Below, piece by piece: positions 34,821-43,730 of a DNA stretch of 64,000 bases. Under the pieces are notes generated by a model. That model was not told the DNA's origin, did not search any database, and worked only from the letters and a program-made list of their open reading frames with translations. The position numbers and the translations under genes were made by a program. This DNA comes from Mesorhizobium hawassense (GTDB lineage: Bacteria; Pseudomonadota; Alphaproteobacteria; Rhizobiales; Rhizobiaceae), in NCBI RefSeq assembly GCF_003289945.1, contig NZ_QMBP01000021.1:1-64000 (forward strand). The letters run 5' to 3'. Every line of letters begins with the position of its first letter. The stretch's first letter is position 1.

Positions 34821-36002
34821 ATGACGTATCAGAAACCCTTTCTGCCTGCGGAGTACCAACGCCGTGTTCATGACGTGAAGACACGGATGGAGCAAGCAGG
34901 ACTGGACCTATTAATCTGCCAAGATCCCGCAAATATGTGCTGGCTGACCGGTTACGACGCCTGGTCCTTCTACACGCCCCAAGTTGTCCTACTGCACCTG
35001 CAATCAGAATCGCCGATGTGGATTGGACGGCTGGTTGACGTAAACGGTGCTCGTGCTACGACGGATCTGCCTGCTGAGAACATCATCAATTTTTCCGATG
35101 ACCGACTCCATCATGTGGAACTGCATCCCTACGACGAAGTCAGCGAAATCATAAAATTACGTGGATGGGGATCCGATCGCATAGGGGTCGAACTCGATGC
35201 GCATTTCTACACTGCGCGAGCACACCAGCACCTTATTAAAGGGCTTCCAAATGCAAAGTTCTCCGACAGCCGCGGACTGGTTAATTGGGCGAGACTAGTT
35301 AAATCCGACGCTGAACTCGTTTATATGAGAGAAGCGGGCCTGATTGTCAGCCACACCATGCGAACGGCGATCGAAAATCTGAAGCCGGGAGTCCCGGAGT
35401 ACGAAATCGTCGCTCAGATTTACGCCTCTCAAACAAGAGGTGTTGGCGGAAAATACGGCGATTATACTAGCCTTTGTCCGTTGATTCAGGTTGGCGAAAA
35501 GACGAACGCTCCGCACCTCACGTGGTCGGATGAACCATTGCCGTCATCGGGACTGATTCTCTTGGAAGTTGCGGCAGCGAGACGTCATTATCATGCGCCG
35601 CTAACGCGTACCATTTATATGGGAAAGCCACCCGCAGAGGTCAGGCATCTCGCCAATGCCATAGTGGAAGGTGGCGACGCTGTACTCGAAATGGCAAAGC
35701 CCGGTGTAGTCGTCGACGAGGTGAATGCCGTCTGGCATAGCGTTCTCAACCGCCGTGGCTACACCAAGAAAGGCCGTTCCGGGTACTCAATTGGCATGAA
35801 TTTTCCGCCGGACTGGGGCGAACGTACCGTGAGCATTCGCGCCGGCGAAAAGACTGTGCTCCAGGCGGGCATGTGCTTCCATTTCCAATCTGGGGTCAGG
35901 CCGCCTGCGTTCGGAGCCGCAATATCGGAGTCGATTGTTGTTACCGAAAAGGGTGGCGAGCGCCTAGCTGATGTTGCCCGCGAGTTGATAGTCGTGAACT
36001 AG
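34821..36002 (+). CDS. doeA: Ectoine hydrolase-like M24 protein (DoeA/EutD type)
   Basis: 393 aa. Ectoine hydrolase opens the ectoine ring to N-alpha-acetyl-diaminobutyrate. ANMCWLTGYDAWSFYTPQVV, APHLTWSDEPLPSSGLILLE and PPDWGERTVSIRAGEKTVLQ followed by GMCFHFQSG are the blocks that typify DoeA within M24. The metal-ligand region reads LLEVAAARRHYHAPLTRTIY, without the usual aspartates, as in DoeA and creatinase. ATG 34821 was chosen from the family start; the open frame extends upstream to 34518 without similarity. The paralogue at 17372 is more distant. The dyad at 34690 lies upstream. Ectoine itself, hydroxyectoine, or a related cyclic amidine could be the substrate. Confidence 0.8.
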   Translation: MTYQKPFLPAEYQRRVHDVKTRMEQAGLDLLICQDPANMCWLTGYDAWSFYTPQVVLLHLQSESPMWIGRLVDVNGARATTDLPAENIINFSDDRLHHVELHPYDEVSEIIKLRGWGSDRIGVELDAHFYTARAHQHLIKGLPNAKFSDSRGLVNWARLVKSDAELVYMREAGLIVSHTMRTAIENLKPGVPEYEIVAQIYASQTRGVGGKYGDYTSLCPLIQVGEKTNAPHLTWSDEPLPSSGLILLEVAAARRHYHAPLTRTIYMGKPPAEVRHLANAIVEGGDAVLEMAKPGVVVDEVNAVWHSVLNRRGYTKKGRSGYSIGMNFPPDWGERTVSIRAGEKTVLQAGMCFHFQSGVRPPAFGAAISESIVVTEKGGERLADVARELIVVN

Positions 36003-36027
36003 CTGACAGCTTAGGATAAGTCGTGAA

Positions 36028-36877
36028 CTAGGCTTCGTGGACACAGGTTGACGTGACACTCGCTGATTGATTCAAGGCTTCTTTTTGGAGGAAGCCTTGG
36101 GCGAACGCATTGGTCTGATGGACGAGGAATGGACGCTGATTGGACCACTGTTGCCGCCTGAGCGCGGGCGCGGGTGTCGACCGGCACAAGACACCGGCTC
36201 TATTTCGTGGGCATGATGTGGATGGCGCGGACGGTGCGCAATGGCGGCAGTTGCCCGGCGAATACGGTAAGTGGAACAGTGTGTTCCGCCGATACCGACG
36301 ATGGGTTGAAACGGGCGTGTTCGATGCCATGCTCGAAGCGCTGGCCGAGATGGTCGAGCGAGACGCCACCGCCGACATGATCGACTCAACCATTGTCAGG
36401 GCGCATCACTGCGCAGTCGGCATAAAAAGGGGACCCAGCAGACAGAGGCGCTTGGTCGCTCGCGCGGCGGCTTCACCACCAAGCTGCATGCCCGCTGCGA
36501 CGCCAAAGGCCGCCCGCTCGTCTTCGTCCTGACGGGCGGAGAAGCACACGACATCAAGGGCTTCGCGCCACTGCTGCGGATGACCGCCGACAAGATCGAA
36601 GCGCTGCTGGCCGACAAGGGCTATGATGCCGACGCCATTCGGGAGGAGTTGGCAAAGGCCGAGATCGAGGCCGTCATCCCAGCCAAGCGCAACCGCAAGG
36701 ACCCCGCGCCGCACATTGCCGAAATACAAGTGGTGCAACCCGATCGAGCGGCTGTTCAACAAGCTCAAGAATTGGCGGCGCGTCGCCACCAAACATGACA
36801 AGACAAGAGAGTCCTATCTCGGCTTCGTCGCCATAGCAGCAGTCAAGCTTTGGTTACCCTTTGTCCGCGAGGCCTAG
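36028..36877 (+). mobile_element. IS5-family element, transposase frameshifted
   Basis: Imperfect terminal repeats CTAGGCTTCGTGGAC (36028-36042) and GTCCGCGAGGCCTAG (36863-36877). Inside, LMDEEWTLIGPLLPPERGRG, YFVGMMWMARTGAQ-like sequence, EMVERDATADMIDSTIVRAH, CDAKGRPLVFVLTGGEAHDI and NPIERLFNKLKNWRRVATKH are parts of an IS5 (IS427-type) transposase spread over several frames. At least three frame breaks make it inactive. Outside the element, AGCTGACAGCTTAGGATAA (36001-36019) and AGCTGACAGCTTAGCATAA (36876-36894) are direct repeats with one mismatch, much longer than a normal IS5 target duplication. Confidence 0.8.
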
Positions 36878-36895
36878 CTGACAGCTTAGCATAAT

Positions 36896-37876
36896 CGAAT
36901 TGGGAGGTTGCACTGATGTGCTTTTGTGCTTTGCTTCCCAATCCTCGTCCCATCTCTCCCAGCGGTTTCAGGCGCTGAGTGTCCGCAGTAGGCGTGGCGC
37001 CGAGGAACCTGGGAGACGCGAGTCGCCCGCGCTGTTCGTCGCCGTCCACCTATCCAGCAAGCGCTACTGGCCGGCGAGTCGAAGACCGCATTGATTTGCC
37101 TCTACGCAGACCAAGGCCGATTAACGGACAGACGGGTATATTTGTCGCCGGGGACAGTCGTCGCGCTCGACCGGCGGGCCGTCGAGAATTTGTGCGCAAG
37201 GCGGCTCTTCCCGGCCTGTCGAAGCTTCCACTTGAAGACGAGCGCGTTGGGTGTGTTGGTGTTAAGCCACTCATGTGGCAGTCTGCTCGCCCCTTCATTC
37301 CTCAGTTGCTCCACCTCCTTTGGTGCCGCCGGTTAAGGTGCCCAGCTGGATTTGATGGTCCATTGGGGACGAGACCTTCATTTCTAATCTGTACCCAGAT
37401 CGCGTCGACGCAGAGCAAGGGAAATTCAAATGCGGACCTAGTGCACCATCTTCAAAGACCGCGTCGCTACTACCCACAGTAGGTCCGCCGACTGGTCGGC
37501 TCCGTAGAGGCATTGAGTTCTAGAACTTACGGAGGCTCGGCCAAGCGGCGAGGGTGGTCCCCAGCCGTCTGCGTCGAGGACCGAGTCGGGAAGAAGGTGC
37601 AGGATACGATTGGACATGCCGTGCAACGCGTATACCGGGTTTGATTGTCGCCGCGCCGCCCGCAGGCGCAATAATTCAGCGCTGAACTTGAGTAATATGC
37701 AGAATGGCACCGTTTTTGCGTCCCATTAGCAGGCTCTCCGCGAGCTCCGCCCCTTAGTCTGTTGCAAAATAATCGATGGGCCGGAAATGCGCGGAAACGC
37801 TCCCATAGAAGCTCAATCTGGCTAAACAGGTCGACCCCTTGCCGCTTGCATCGAGTGAAACCGAACAAGGATACAT
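36896..37876. other. 980-bp stretch with no recognised gene
   Basis: Many open frames of 60-170 codons, none with a domain, good start or codon pattern. It probably consists of degraded sequence. Upstream of the oxidoreductase at 37877 no copy of the shared dyad was found; GTTTTTGCGT near 37710 keeps only part of one arm. Confidence 0.4.
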
Positions 37877-40351
37877 ATGATTACGAATCCGCCCCTCCGT
37901 CCTCGTGAGGTACCCACTCGCCACCACGAGATTCTCATAGTTGGTGGAGGCATTGCGGGAGCAAGTATTGCCTTTCACCTTGCAAAGAACGGTAAGAAGG
38001 ACGTTGCGCTTCTGGAGCGCAACAGCCTTACGTCCGGAACAACTTGGCACGCTGCTGGTTTGATCATGCAGACGCGTGGCACCCACGCGCTAACGGAGAT
38101 CGCAAAGTATAATGCAGAACTTTACTCCGCTCTGGAGGCCGAGACCGGGCAAGCTACCGGATTCAAACGAAATGGCACGCTCGGGGTCGCCAGAACCAAA
38201 GAGCGCCTATACGAAACCGCTCGCAACGCATCGATCGCCAAGAGTTTTGGCCTTGAGGCCAATATTATCTCGCCGAGCGAGGCGAAAAAGCTCTATCCGG
38301 CCCTCAACGCCTCGATCGTCGAAGGTGCGGTCTTCATCCCGGGCGACGGCCAAACCAATCCTGTTGACACGTGCATGGCGCTAGCACTTGGTGCCAAGAA
38401 AAACGGCGTAAAAATCGCCGAAAAAGCGGAAGTGACCGACCTCTGGCGTACAGCTGATGGGCACTACCAAGCCCGGACTAATGACGGAGTCGTTGAAGCT
38501 GAAATTCTCGTACTTGCGTGTGGGCTTTGGACCAGAGAACTTGCGTCGAAGTTAGGGGCACGAATTCCGATATACGCGGCAGAGCACTTTTATGTAGTGA
38601 CCGAAGCCATGGATTTCGTGTCGCCCTCCTTGCCAGTGCTACGCGACACCGACGGGCATGTGTATCTTAAGGAAGATACAGGAAAGCTCTTGGTTGGTGC
38701 CTTCGAGCCTTGGGGAAAACCTTTGCCGATGGGCAAGCTTCCGAGGGACACGGCCTTCATCGAGCTTCCGGAAGACTGGGAGCACTTTGAACTGCCGATG
38801 ACCAAGGCAATAGAAATTGTCCCTGATCTCGCGAACGCCGGCATTGCCAAATTTTTCAACGGTCCGGAAAGTTTCACCCCCGACCTTCTGTTCATGATCG
38901 GTGAAGTTCCTGGATTGAAAAACCTTTACGTTTCCACCGGTTATAACTCAGAGGGCATTGAATTCGGCGCAGGAGCCGGGCGAGCTCTGGCAGAGTGGAT
39001 CATCGCGGGCGAGCCTCAAATGGACATCAGCTTCGTTGATGTCGCCCGATTTCATCCCTTCCAGGTCAACAAGCGATATTTGCACGATCGTACAGCCGAA
39101 GTGCTGGGCCTTCACTACAAGATGCACTGGCCAGCCTACCAGCCTGAGACATCCCGAGGGGTCCGCAAAAGCGCGCTTCACGACCGGTGGGCGAGGCTTG
39201 GAGCCAGCTTTGGTGAAGGAATGGGATGGGAGCGTCCCATGTGGTTCGCAGGCGAGGGGGAGTCGACCAAAAACATCTACTCCTACGACGAGCCGAACTG
39301 GTTCAAGTACGTCAGTCAGGAGTGCAAGGCTGCCCGCAACGATGCTATCTTGTTGGACCAAAGCTCTTTCGGCAAACATCTGGTTCAGGGTCGCGACGCC
39401 TGCCGCTTCCTCCAGTGGCTTTGCGCCGGCAATGTAGATGTTGCTGTGGGGAAGCTGGTGTACACCCACATGCTCAATGAAAGGGCCGGGATAGAAACGG
39501 ATATCACCGTAAACCGCTTGTCGCAGACGGAGTTCCTAATTATCTCCTCAGCGACGGTCCATCCCAGGGATAAGGCATGGATTTCAAAGCATATTACCGA
39601 TGAATGGAATGTCACGGTAACTGATGTGACATCCGGGTACGCGGTCCTTTCATTGCAAGGCCCGCGATCGCGCGAAATCCTATCCCGGGTAACGGACACA
39701 GATCTGGCAAACTCGGCCTTCCCATTCGCCACCAGTCAGGAAATTGATATCGGGTATGCTCGCATAATAGCCAATCGACTGACTTACGTCGGAGAGCTTG
39801 GTTGGGAGCTTCATATTCCAACCGAGATGGCACAGCACGTGTTTGACGTTGTTTGGGAGGCCGGCCGAGCGTATGGCCTCAAAGCCGCAGGATACCACGC
39901 GCTTGAACATCTGCGGTCTGAGCGCGCCTACCGAGAATATCAGCTTGACCTTACACCAGTTGACACGTTGCTTGAAGCTGGCCTTGGATTTACAGTTGAC
40001 TGGAATAAACAAAGCGGATTTATCGGAAAAGAGGCGTTGACGTCTCAGAAAAACGCAGGGCCGCTGAAAAAACGACTGGTATCATTCAAGCTTCGCGATC
40101 CGAAGCCGGTTCTCTTCCATGAAGAGCTTATCCGCTGCGACGGCAAGATCGTCGGGTATATTTCGTCTGGCGTGAAGAGCTTTACAATCGGAACGTCAGT
40201 TGGAATGGGATATGTAAACCATCCTGCCGGTGTCACAAAGGAGTTACTCGAAAGCAGTCGGTGGGAAATCGAGATCGCCGGCGAACTCTACGAGTCCGAC
40301 GCGTCGCTGCGGGCGTTCTTCGATCCAAATGGGGATCGGGCAAAGCAATAG
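37877..40351 (+). CDS. GcvT-type FAD-dependent oxidoreductase (dimethylglycine/sarcosine dehydrogenase-like)
   Basis: 824-aa two-domain enzyme. Residues about 15-370 form the DAO-type FAD domain: EILIVGGGIAGASIAFHLAK is the dinucleotide motif, and LTSGTTWHAAGLIMQTRGTH contains the histidine that carries covalent FAD in dimethylglycine dehydrogenases. Residues about 430-815 form the aminomethyltransferase (GcvT) part that uses tetrahydrofolate to capture the one-carbon unit: VTDVTSGYAVLSLQGPRSRE, RLTYVGELGWELHIPTEMAQ and FIGKEALTSQKNAGPLKKRL. It oxidatively removes an N-methyl or similar group from a small amino acid. No partner subunits are nearby. Substrate is inferred only by family. The AAGGA ribosome site precedes the ATG. 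Confidence 0.85.
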   Translation: MITNPPLRPREVPTRHHEILIVGGGIAGASIAFHLAKNGKKDVALLERNSLTSGTTWHAAGLIMQTRGTHALTEIAKYNAELYSALEAETGQATGFKRNGTLGVARTKERLYETARNASIAKSFGLEANIISPSEAKKLYPALNASIVEGAVFIPGDGQTNPVDTCMALALGAKKNGVKIAEKAEVTDLWRTADGHYQARTNDGVVEAEILVLACGLWTRELASKLGARIPIYAAEHFYVVTEAMDFVSPSLPVLRDTDGHVYLKEDTGKLLVGAFEPWGKPLPMGKLPRDTAFIELPEDWEHFELPMTKAIEIVPDLANAGIAKFFNGPESFTPDLLFMIGEVPGLKNLYVSTGYNSEGIEFGAGAGRALAEWIIAGEPQMDISFVDVARFHPFQVNKRYLHDRTAEVLGLHYKMHWPAYQPETSRGVRKSALHDRWARLGASFGEGMGWERPMWFAGEGESTKNIYSYDEPNWFKYVSQECKAARNDAILLDQSSFGKHLVQGRDACRFLQWLCAGNVDVAVGKLVYTHMLNERAGIETDITVNRLSQTEFLIISSATVHPRDKAWISKHITDEWNVTVTDVTSGYAVLSLQGPRSREILSRVTDTDLANSAFPFATSQEIDIGYARIIANRLTYVGELGWELHIPTEMAQHVFDVVWEAGRAYGLKAAGYHALEHLRSERAYREYQLDLTPVDTLLEAGLGFTVDWNKQSGFIGKEALTSQKNAGPLKKRLVSFKLRDPKPVLFHEELIRCDGKIVGYISSGVKSFTIGTSVGMGYVNHPAGVTKELLESSRWEIEIAGELYESDASLRAFFDPNGDRAKQ

Positions 40352-40353
40352 TA

Positions 40354-40675
40354 CGCGCCGACGAGGGCCGCCGTGCGCGAGCAAGGGCGCGGCGGAAGCG
40401 GCTTCTGGCCGACGCCATGCTCGACAATGGCGTCTTGTGGGAAAGAAATGGTGACGCCCGCGGCCAAGCGGAAAGCTGTCGCCCGCCTGTAGGAAGGCTT
40501 CGGGATGAGCGAACGGCGGGCGTGTAAAGCTTGGTTGCCACGAGACCAGCAGGCCGGACGACCGCGAGCATCGTGATCGCGCAGGAGCGTCGCCGCTTCG
40601 GCTATCGGCGTCTTCTCGTGATGCTGAGGCTGCGGGAGGGCCTCGTCGTGAACAAGAAGCTGTTTCCGGCTGTAG
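40354..40675 (+). pseudogene. IS3-family remnant (end of orfA and start of orfB)
   Basis: Readable pieces in different frames are KRLLADAMLDNGVLWERNGD (end of orfA), AVARL-type sequence at about 40460-40510 continuing to FGMSERRAC, then IAQERRRFGYRRLLVMLRLR and GLVVNKKLF (start of orfB). Frames break several times. The rest of orfB is missing because an IS30 piece follows at once. The remnant begins right at the oxidoreductase stop. Confidence 0.75.
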
Positions 40676-40970
40676 ACGACCGCGCGATCGGCCGCTTCGG
40701 CGGGGCGTTGACTGATCAAATCTCCGGCAAACAAAGCTCTTACTCTCGACGGCGTACGCGGGCCTGGGGACCCGCAGCACGCGTCCCGTTCGCAAGCAGG
40801 CCGACAGTTCGCGGCGTAGCGCTCCCCGACCCTGAACGAAGAGGGCTTGATAGATGGCTTCGTGGCTGAAGCGCATCGTCTTGTCGTCCGGCAGTTGATC
40901 GGCAAGCGTCGGGCGATCTTGCTCCGGCCTCCAAGACGGCCGGACCAGGAACGGCGGCGCCACTTGGGGG
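40676..40970 (-). pseudogene. Truncated copy of the IS30-family transposase gene
   Basis: Nearly identical in nucleotides to 9581-9915 inside the intact IS30 element, with small deletions; SHEAIYQALFVQGRGALRRE is the clearest block. It lacks both ends and is frameshifted, so it is a dead internal fragment. Its junction with the IS3 remnant shows nested or recombined insertions. Confidence 0.85.
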
Positions 40971-41096
40971 CATCGAGGCTTTCTTCGCAAAGCTCAAGCA
41001 ATGGCGGCGCATCGCTCCGCGCTATAACAAAATCGCCGCCAACTTCCTCGGCTTCGTCAAGCTCGCCGCAATCATGCTGTCACCACGGCCTAGTAA
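40971..41096 (+). pseudogene. 3' end of an IS5-family transposase
   Basis: IEAFFAKLKQWRRIAPRYNK then ANFLGFVKLAAIMLSPRP and a TAG stop are the C-terminal block of IS427-type IS5 transposases. Only about 40 codons remain. It overlaps the stop of the M20 gene on the other strand. Confidence 0.75.
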
Positions 41097-42235
41097 CTAA
41101 GCATAATTTTTTGGTAGATTTCGACCGCCTTGCCGAGCTGATCGATCTCGACGAACTCATTGGCGGTATGGGCTTGATCGATACTCCCCGGGCCGAGAAT
41201 AACGCAGGGAATGTTTGCCAACGACAGCTGGCTGGCATCCGTGCCGTAAGGAACCCCAAGGGGCTTGCCCGTTTCTGCGACTTCTGCACATGCCTTAGCG
41301 GCCACTGCGGCAATTTTCGTCGCCTCTGCGCTTGGTGGAGCTGGATCTTCCAAAGCGGGGAGCAACGAACGAACGTTAATCTTCTCCGGACCCTGCCGCA
41401 GCTCTTCCAATATGTTCTCAACCTCCTGAAGTGCATCCGCCGGTCGCTCTCCAGGCGTGAGCCGTCTGTCGATCCAGACGCGGCATGACGGCGGCACAGT
41501 TGCCAACTCTACCCCTCCTTCAATGAGAGTAACTGTGAGAGTCGAAGGGCCGACCAACGGATGCACCCGTTGCGACAAAGTCTCATTGATTTTGTCGAGC
41601 GCCAGAATGACCTTTGCCATTCCGGTAATCGCGTTCACTCCAAGATGAGGCTTGGAGCTATGAGCGGGCACCCCCTCCACTTCCACCTGCCAGCGGACCG
41701 ATCCTTTATGTGCAACCACGAGCTCCAAGTCAGTGGGCTCACCGACCACTGCAGCGTCGTATAAAACTCCTGACTGGGCGATTGCTCGGGCTCCCTTCTT
41801 CCGGTACTCCTCATCAACACTCGCAGCCAGGACGATCGTGGCTGCGGGCTTGCGCTCTCCAAGGGTGGCTAGTGCCATTAACATCGCCGCCAAGGGGCCC
41901 TTATCGTCACAGCTTCCTCGCCCGTATATCCTGCCATCCTTTTCTTCTGGGAAAAAAGGATCTGCCTCCCAGTTATCAACCGGCACGGTGTCCATGTGAG
42001 AAATGAACAGGACACGCTTGGCAGGATCCTTACCTGTCACCCACGTAAAAAAGTTCGAACGGCCACCTGTCACTTCCTGATATTCAAAGGGTAGATTTCG
42101 CGCCCGGCAAAAGTCTTCGAGAAATTCAGCGACCTTTTGCTCCCCGCTCCCCTTTGCTGACGCTGATGGGTTGATGCTCTCAATCCGGACGAGCTGCTGG
42201 AGAAGCTCAACTGTCTGTGTGCCAATAGACGACAT
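41090..42235 (-). CDS. M20-family zinc deacylase (ArgE/DapE-like)
   Basis: 381-aa cytoplasmic metallohydrolase that removes an acyl or aminoacyl group. The zinc ligands can be placed: H in LFISHMDTVPVDNW, bridging D in RIYGRGSCDDKGPLAAMLMA, E-E in LAASVDEEYRKKGARAIAQ, D in AVVGEPTDLELVVAHKGSV and the last H in IDQAHTANEFVEID. The lid domain is in the middle. Start at 42235 (MSSIGTQT) follows AGGAG. Such enzymes cleave N-acetylornithine, succinyl-diaminopimelate or similar. Deacetylation of N-acetyl-diaminobutyrate from the DoeA reaction is a tempting role because no DoeB is present; sequence alone does not show it. The class V PLP gene is 34 bp upstream, so the two form an operon. Confidence 0.82.
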   Translation of the reverse strand: MSSIGTQTVELLQQLVRIESINPSASAKGSGEQKVAEFLEDFCRARNLPFEYQEVTGGRSNFFTWVTGKDPAKRVLFISHMDTVPVDNWEADPFFPEEKDGRIYGRGSCDDKGPLAAMLMALATLGERKPAATIVLAASVDEEYRKKGARAIAQSGVLYDAAVVGEPTDLELVVAHKGSVRWQVEVEGVPAHSSKPHLGVNAITGMAKVILALDKINETLSQRVHPLVGPSTLTVTLIEGGVELATVPPSCRVWIDRRLTPGERPADALQEVENILEELRQGPEKINVRSLLPALEDPAPPSAEATKIAAVAAKACAEVAETGKPLGVPYGTDASQLSLANIPCVILGPGSIDQAHTANEFVEIDQLGKAVEIYQKIMLSY

Positions 42236-42269
42236 AAGGTACTCCTGTTTCCCAAGAAGCAAGGCGCGG

Positions 42270-43469
42270 CTATGCCAGCCAGTCCTTAGCCAAGCCGACA
42301 ACTCGATCAGCGTCGTCTGCAGTGTTGTATAGATGAAGTGAGAAGCGCAGCATGCCGCGGCGTGATGAGACGATCACCTGGTTGTTCAACAAATACTCGT
42401 GCAGTGATTGAATGCGGCCGGCTTGAGGCGAAGCAGTAGGCGCTGACGGATCTCCAAGAGCCACAATGCTTCCGATGTGATGCCCGGGCGCTCCGCCGCA
42501 GACAGGTAAGCCAAGATCTAGAAGGCCCGACACGAGACGGTTTGCAACCGATGTAACGCTCTCCTCAATGGCCGGCGTGCCGATTTCCATCAACTGGCCC
42601 ATTGATGCGTAGGCCGCTATGACGCCCGGAAAATTGTAATGCCCAATTTCGAAACGGGGCGCGCCGGCGCGCAACTTCACCGAATCGAATATAGGTGCGG
42701 ACTCTGGTGCGTTCCCCAGATCGACACTGAAGCGGGCGAGGTAGGCAGGGCTTAGGCAATCGGCCCATTCTTGGCGGCAATACAAAAATCCCAACCCATA
42801 GAGGCCCATCAACCCCTTGTAAGATGATGCTACCAGACCGTCGACGCCGAGCCGATTTACATCAGTGTGGAGTATACCAACTGATTGGGATGCGTCGGCC
42901 AACAGAAAGGCGCCTACCCGCTTGCAAGCTTCGGCAATCGGCTCCATCTCTGTCTTGAAGCCTGGGACCATTGTGACCGTCGATAGTGTGACGATACGGG
43001 TGCGAGAGTTGATGGCTTTGGTAACAGCATCGCACGGAATTGCACCGTTATCAGCTTCTACCATCCGAAGTTCAATTCTGTGCTTGTCTCTGAGATGCAG
43101 CCATGGCAAGATATTGTTTGCATGCTCGACGTGCCGGCACAGGACAACATTGTCTCCGGGCATCCAAGCAACTGCGTTTCCAATTATATTAATGCCCTCC
43201 GATGCGTTCTTCGTGACAGCGATCTCATCTTTTTGGGCGCCAATGAATTGAGCGAATCTGGAACGTGTCATCTCGACAAGTTCCATCATTTTTTCTTCGT
43301 CATTGAGGCCATTCATTCTATTGTCCAGATGCTGATCCACAGACGCGCGGGTCGTTCGGGATATGAGCCCCTGATTTGCAACATCCATATAAATGGCGCT
43401 TTTAGTGGCCGGAAACTCCGTCCGGAGGACGTCCAAGGGAAGAAAATGGCTTGTCATGCTCGTCATCAG
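42270..43469 (-). CDS. Class V PLP-dependent enzyme (aminotransferase/cysteine-desulfurase fold)
   Basis: 399 aa from the start chosen here; a longer start at 43517 is open. The PLP pocket is seen as GASEGINIIGN-like sequence (KNASEGINIIGNAVAWMPGD), LLADASQSVGILHTDVNRLG with the ring-stacking aspartate, and the Schiff-base lysine in DGLVASSYKGLMGLYGLGFL. This is the layout of isopenicillin-N-epimerase/cysteine-desulfurase-like proteins. The biological reaction is not defined; it could be a lyase, transaminase or epimerase for an amino acid released by the M20 enzyme downstream. It is divergent from the Lrp/AsnC-type gene, with the dyad between them. Confidence 0.75.
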   Translation of the reverse strand: MMTSMTSHFLPLDVLRTEFPATKSAIYMDVANQGLISRTTRASVDQHLDNRMNGLNDEEKMMELVEMTRSRFAQFIGAQKDEIAVTKNASEGINIIGNAVAWMPGDNVVLCRHVEHANNILPWLHLRDKHRIELRMVEADNGAIPCDAVTKAINSRTRIVTLSTVTMVPGFKTEMEPIAEACKRVGAFLLADASQSVGILHTDVNRLGVDGLVASSYKGLMGLYGLGFLYCRQEWADCLSPAYLARFSVDLGNAPESAPIFDSVKLRAGAPRFEIGHYNFPGVIAAYASMGQLMEIGTPAIEESVTSVANRLVSGLLDLGLPVCGGAPGHHIGSIVALGDPSAPTASPQAGRIQSLHEYLLNNQVIVSSRRGMLRFSLHLYNTADDADRVVGLAKDWLA

Positions 43470-43685
43470 ATCCGTGCTTGGTGGGCAGAGAGTGCAAAAC
43501 CTATTCAGGAAGCCCAATTTCTACAGTTGCCTTTGATTGAGAAGCCGTCCTGCGGGCGACCGTACCATGCGGCCGAATTCATAGTGGTAAACCTCTGGTC
43601 CCCCGGGGCTAGCAAGGGACCGTCGCTTGTCACATCATTTTATGACTTGATCATTGTGGAAGTCAGGCTAATATTCACGGAGAGG

Positions 43686-43700
43686 AGCAGTTTTTCTGCG
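43686..43700 (+). promoter_or_regulatory. Copy of the repeated dyad between the PLP enzyme and Lrp/AsnC genes
   Basis: AGCAGTTTTTCTGCG has the perfect inverted repeat GCAG-5-CTGC. It ends 30 bp before the AsnC-type start and lies in the divergent intergenic region, a good location for autoregulation and for control of the leftward PLP/M20 pair. AT-rich centre with short arms is common for Lrp-family operators. Confidence 0.55.
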
Positions 43701-43730
43701 CAATGTACTCTTCTTTGCAGTGATCGTGAA

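Noticed and set aside
37700..37720. Tenth copy of the dyad upstream of the GcvT-type gene
   Set aside because: Only TTTTTGCGT resembles one arm; the left arm and spacing do not match.
43080..43730. Long N-terminal extension of the Lrp/AsnC-type protein
   Set aside because: It overlaps the PLP enzyme gene on the other strand and has no resemblance; the family start is at 43731.
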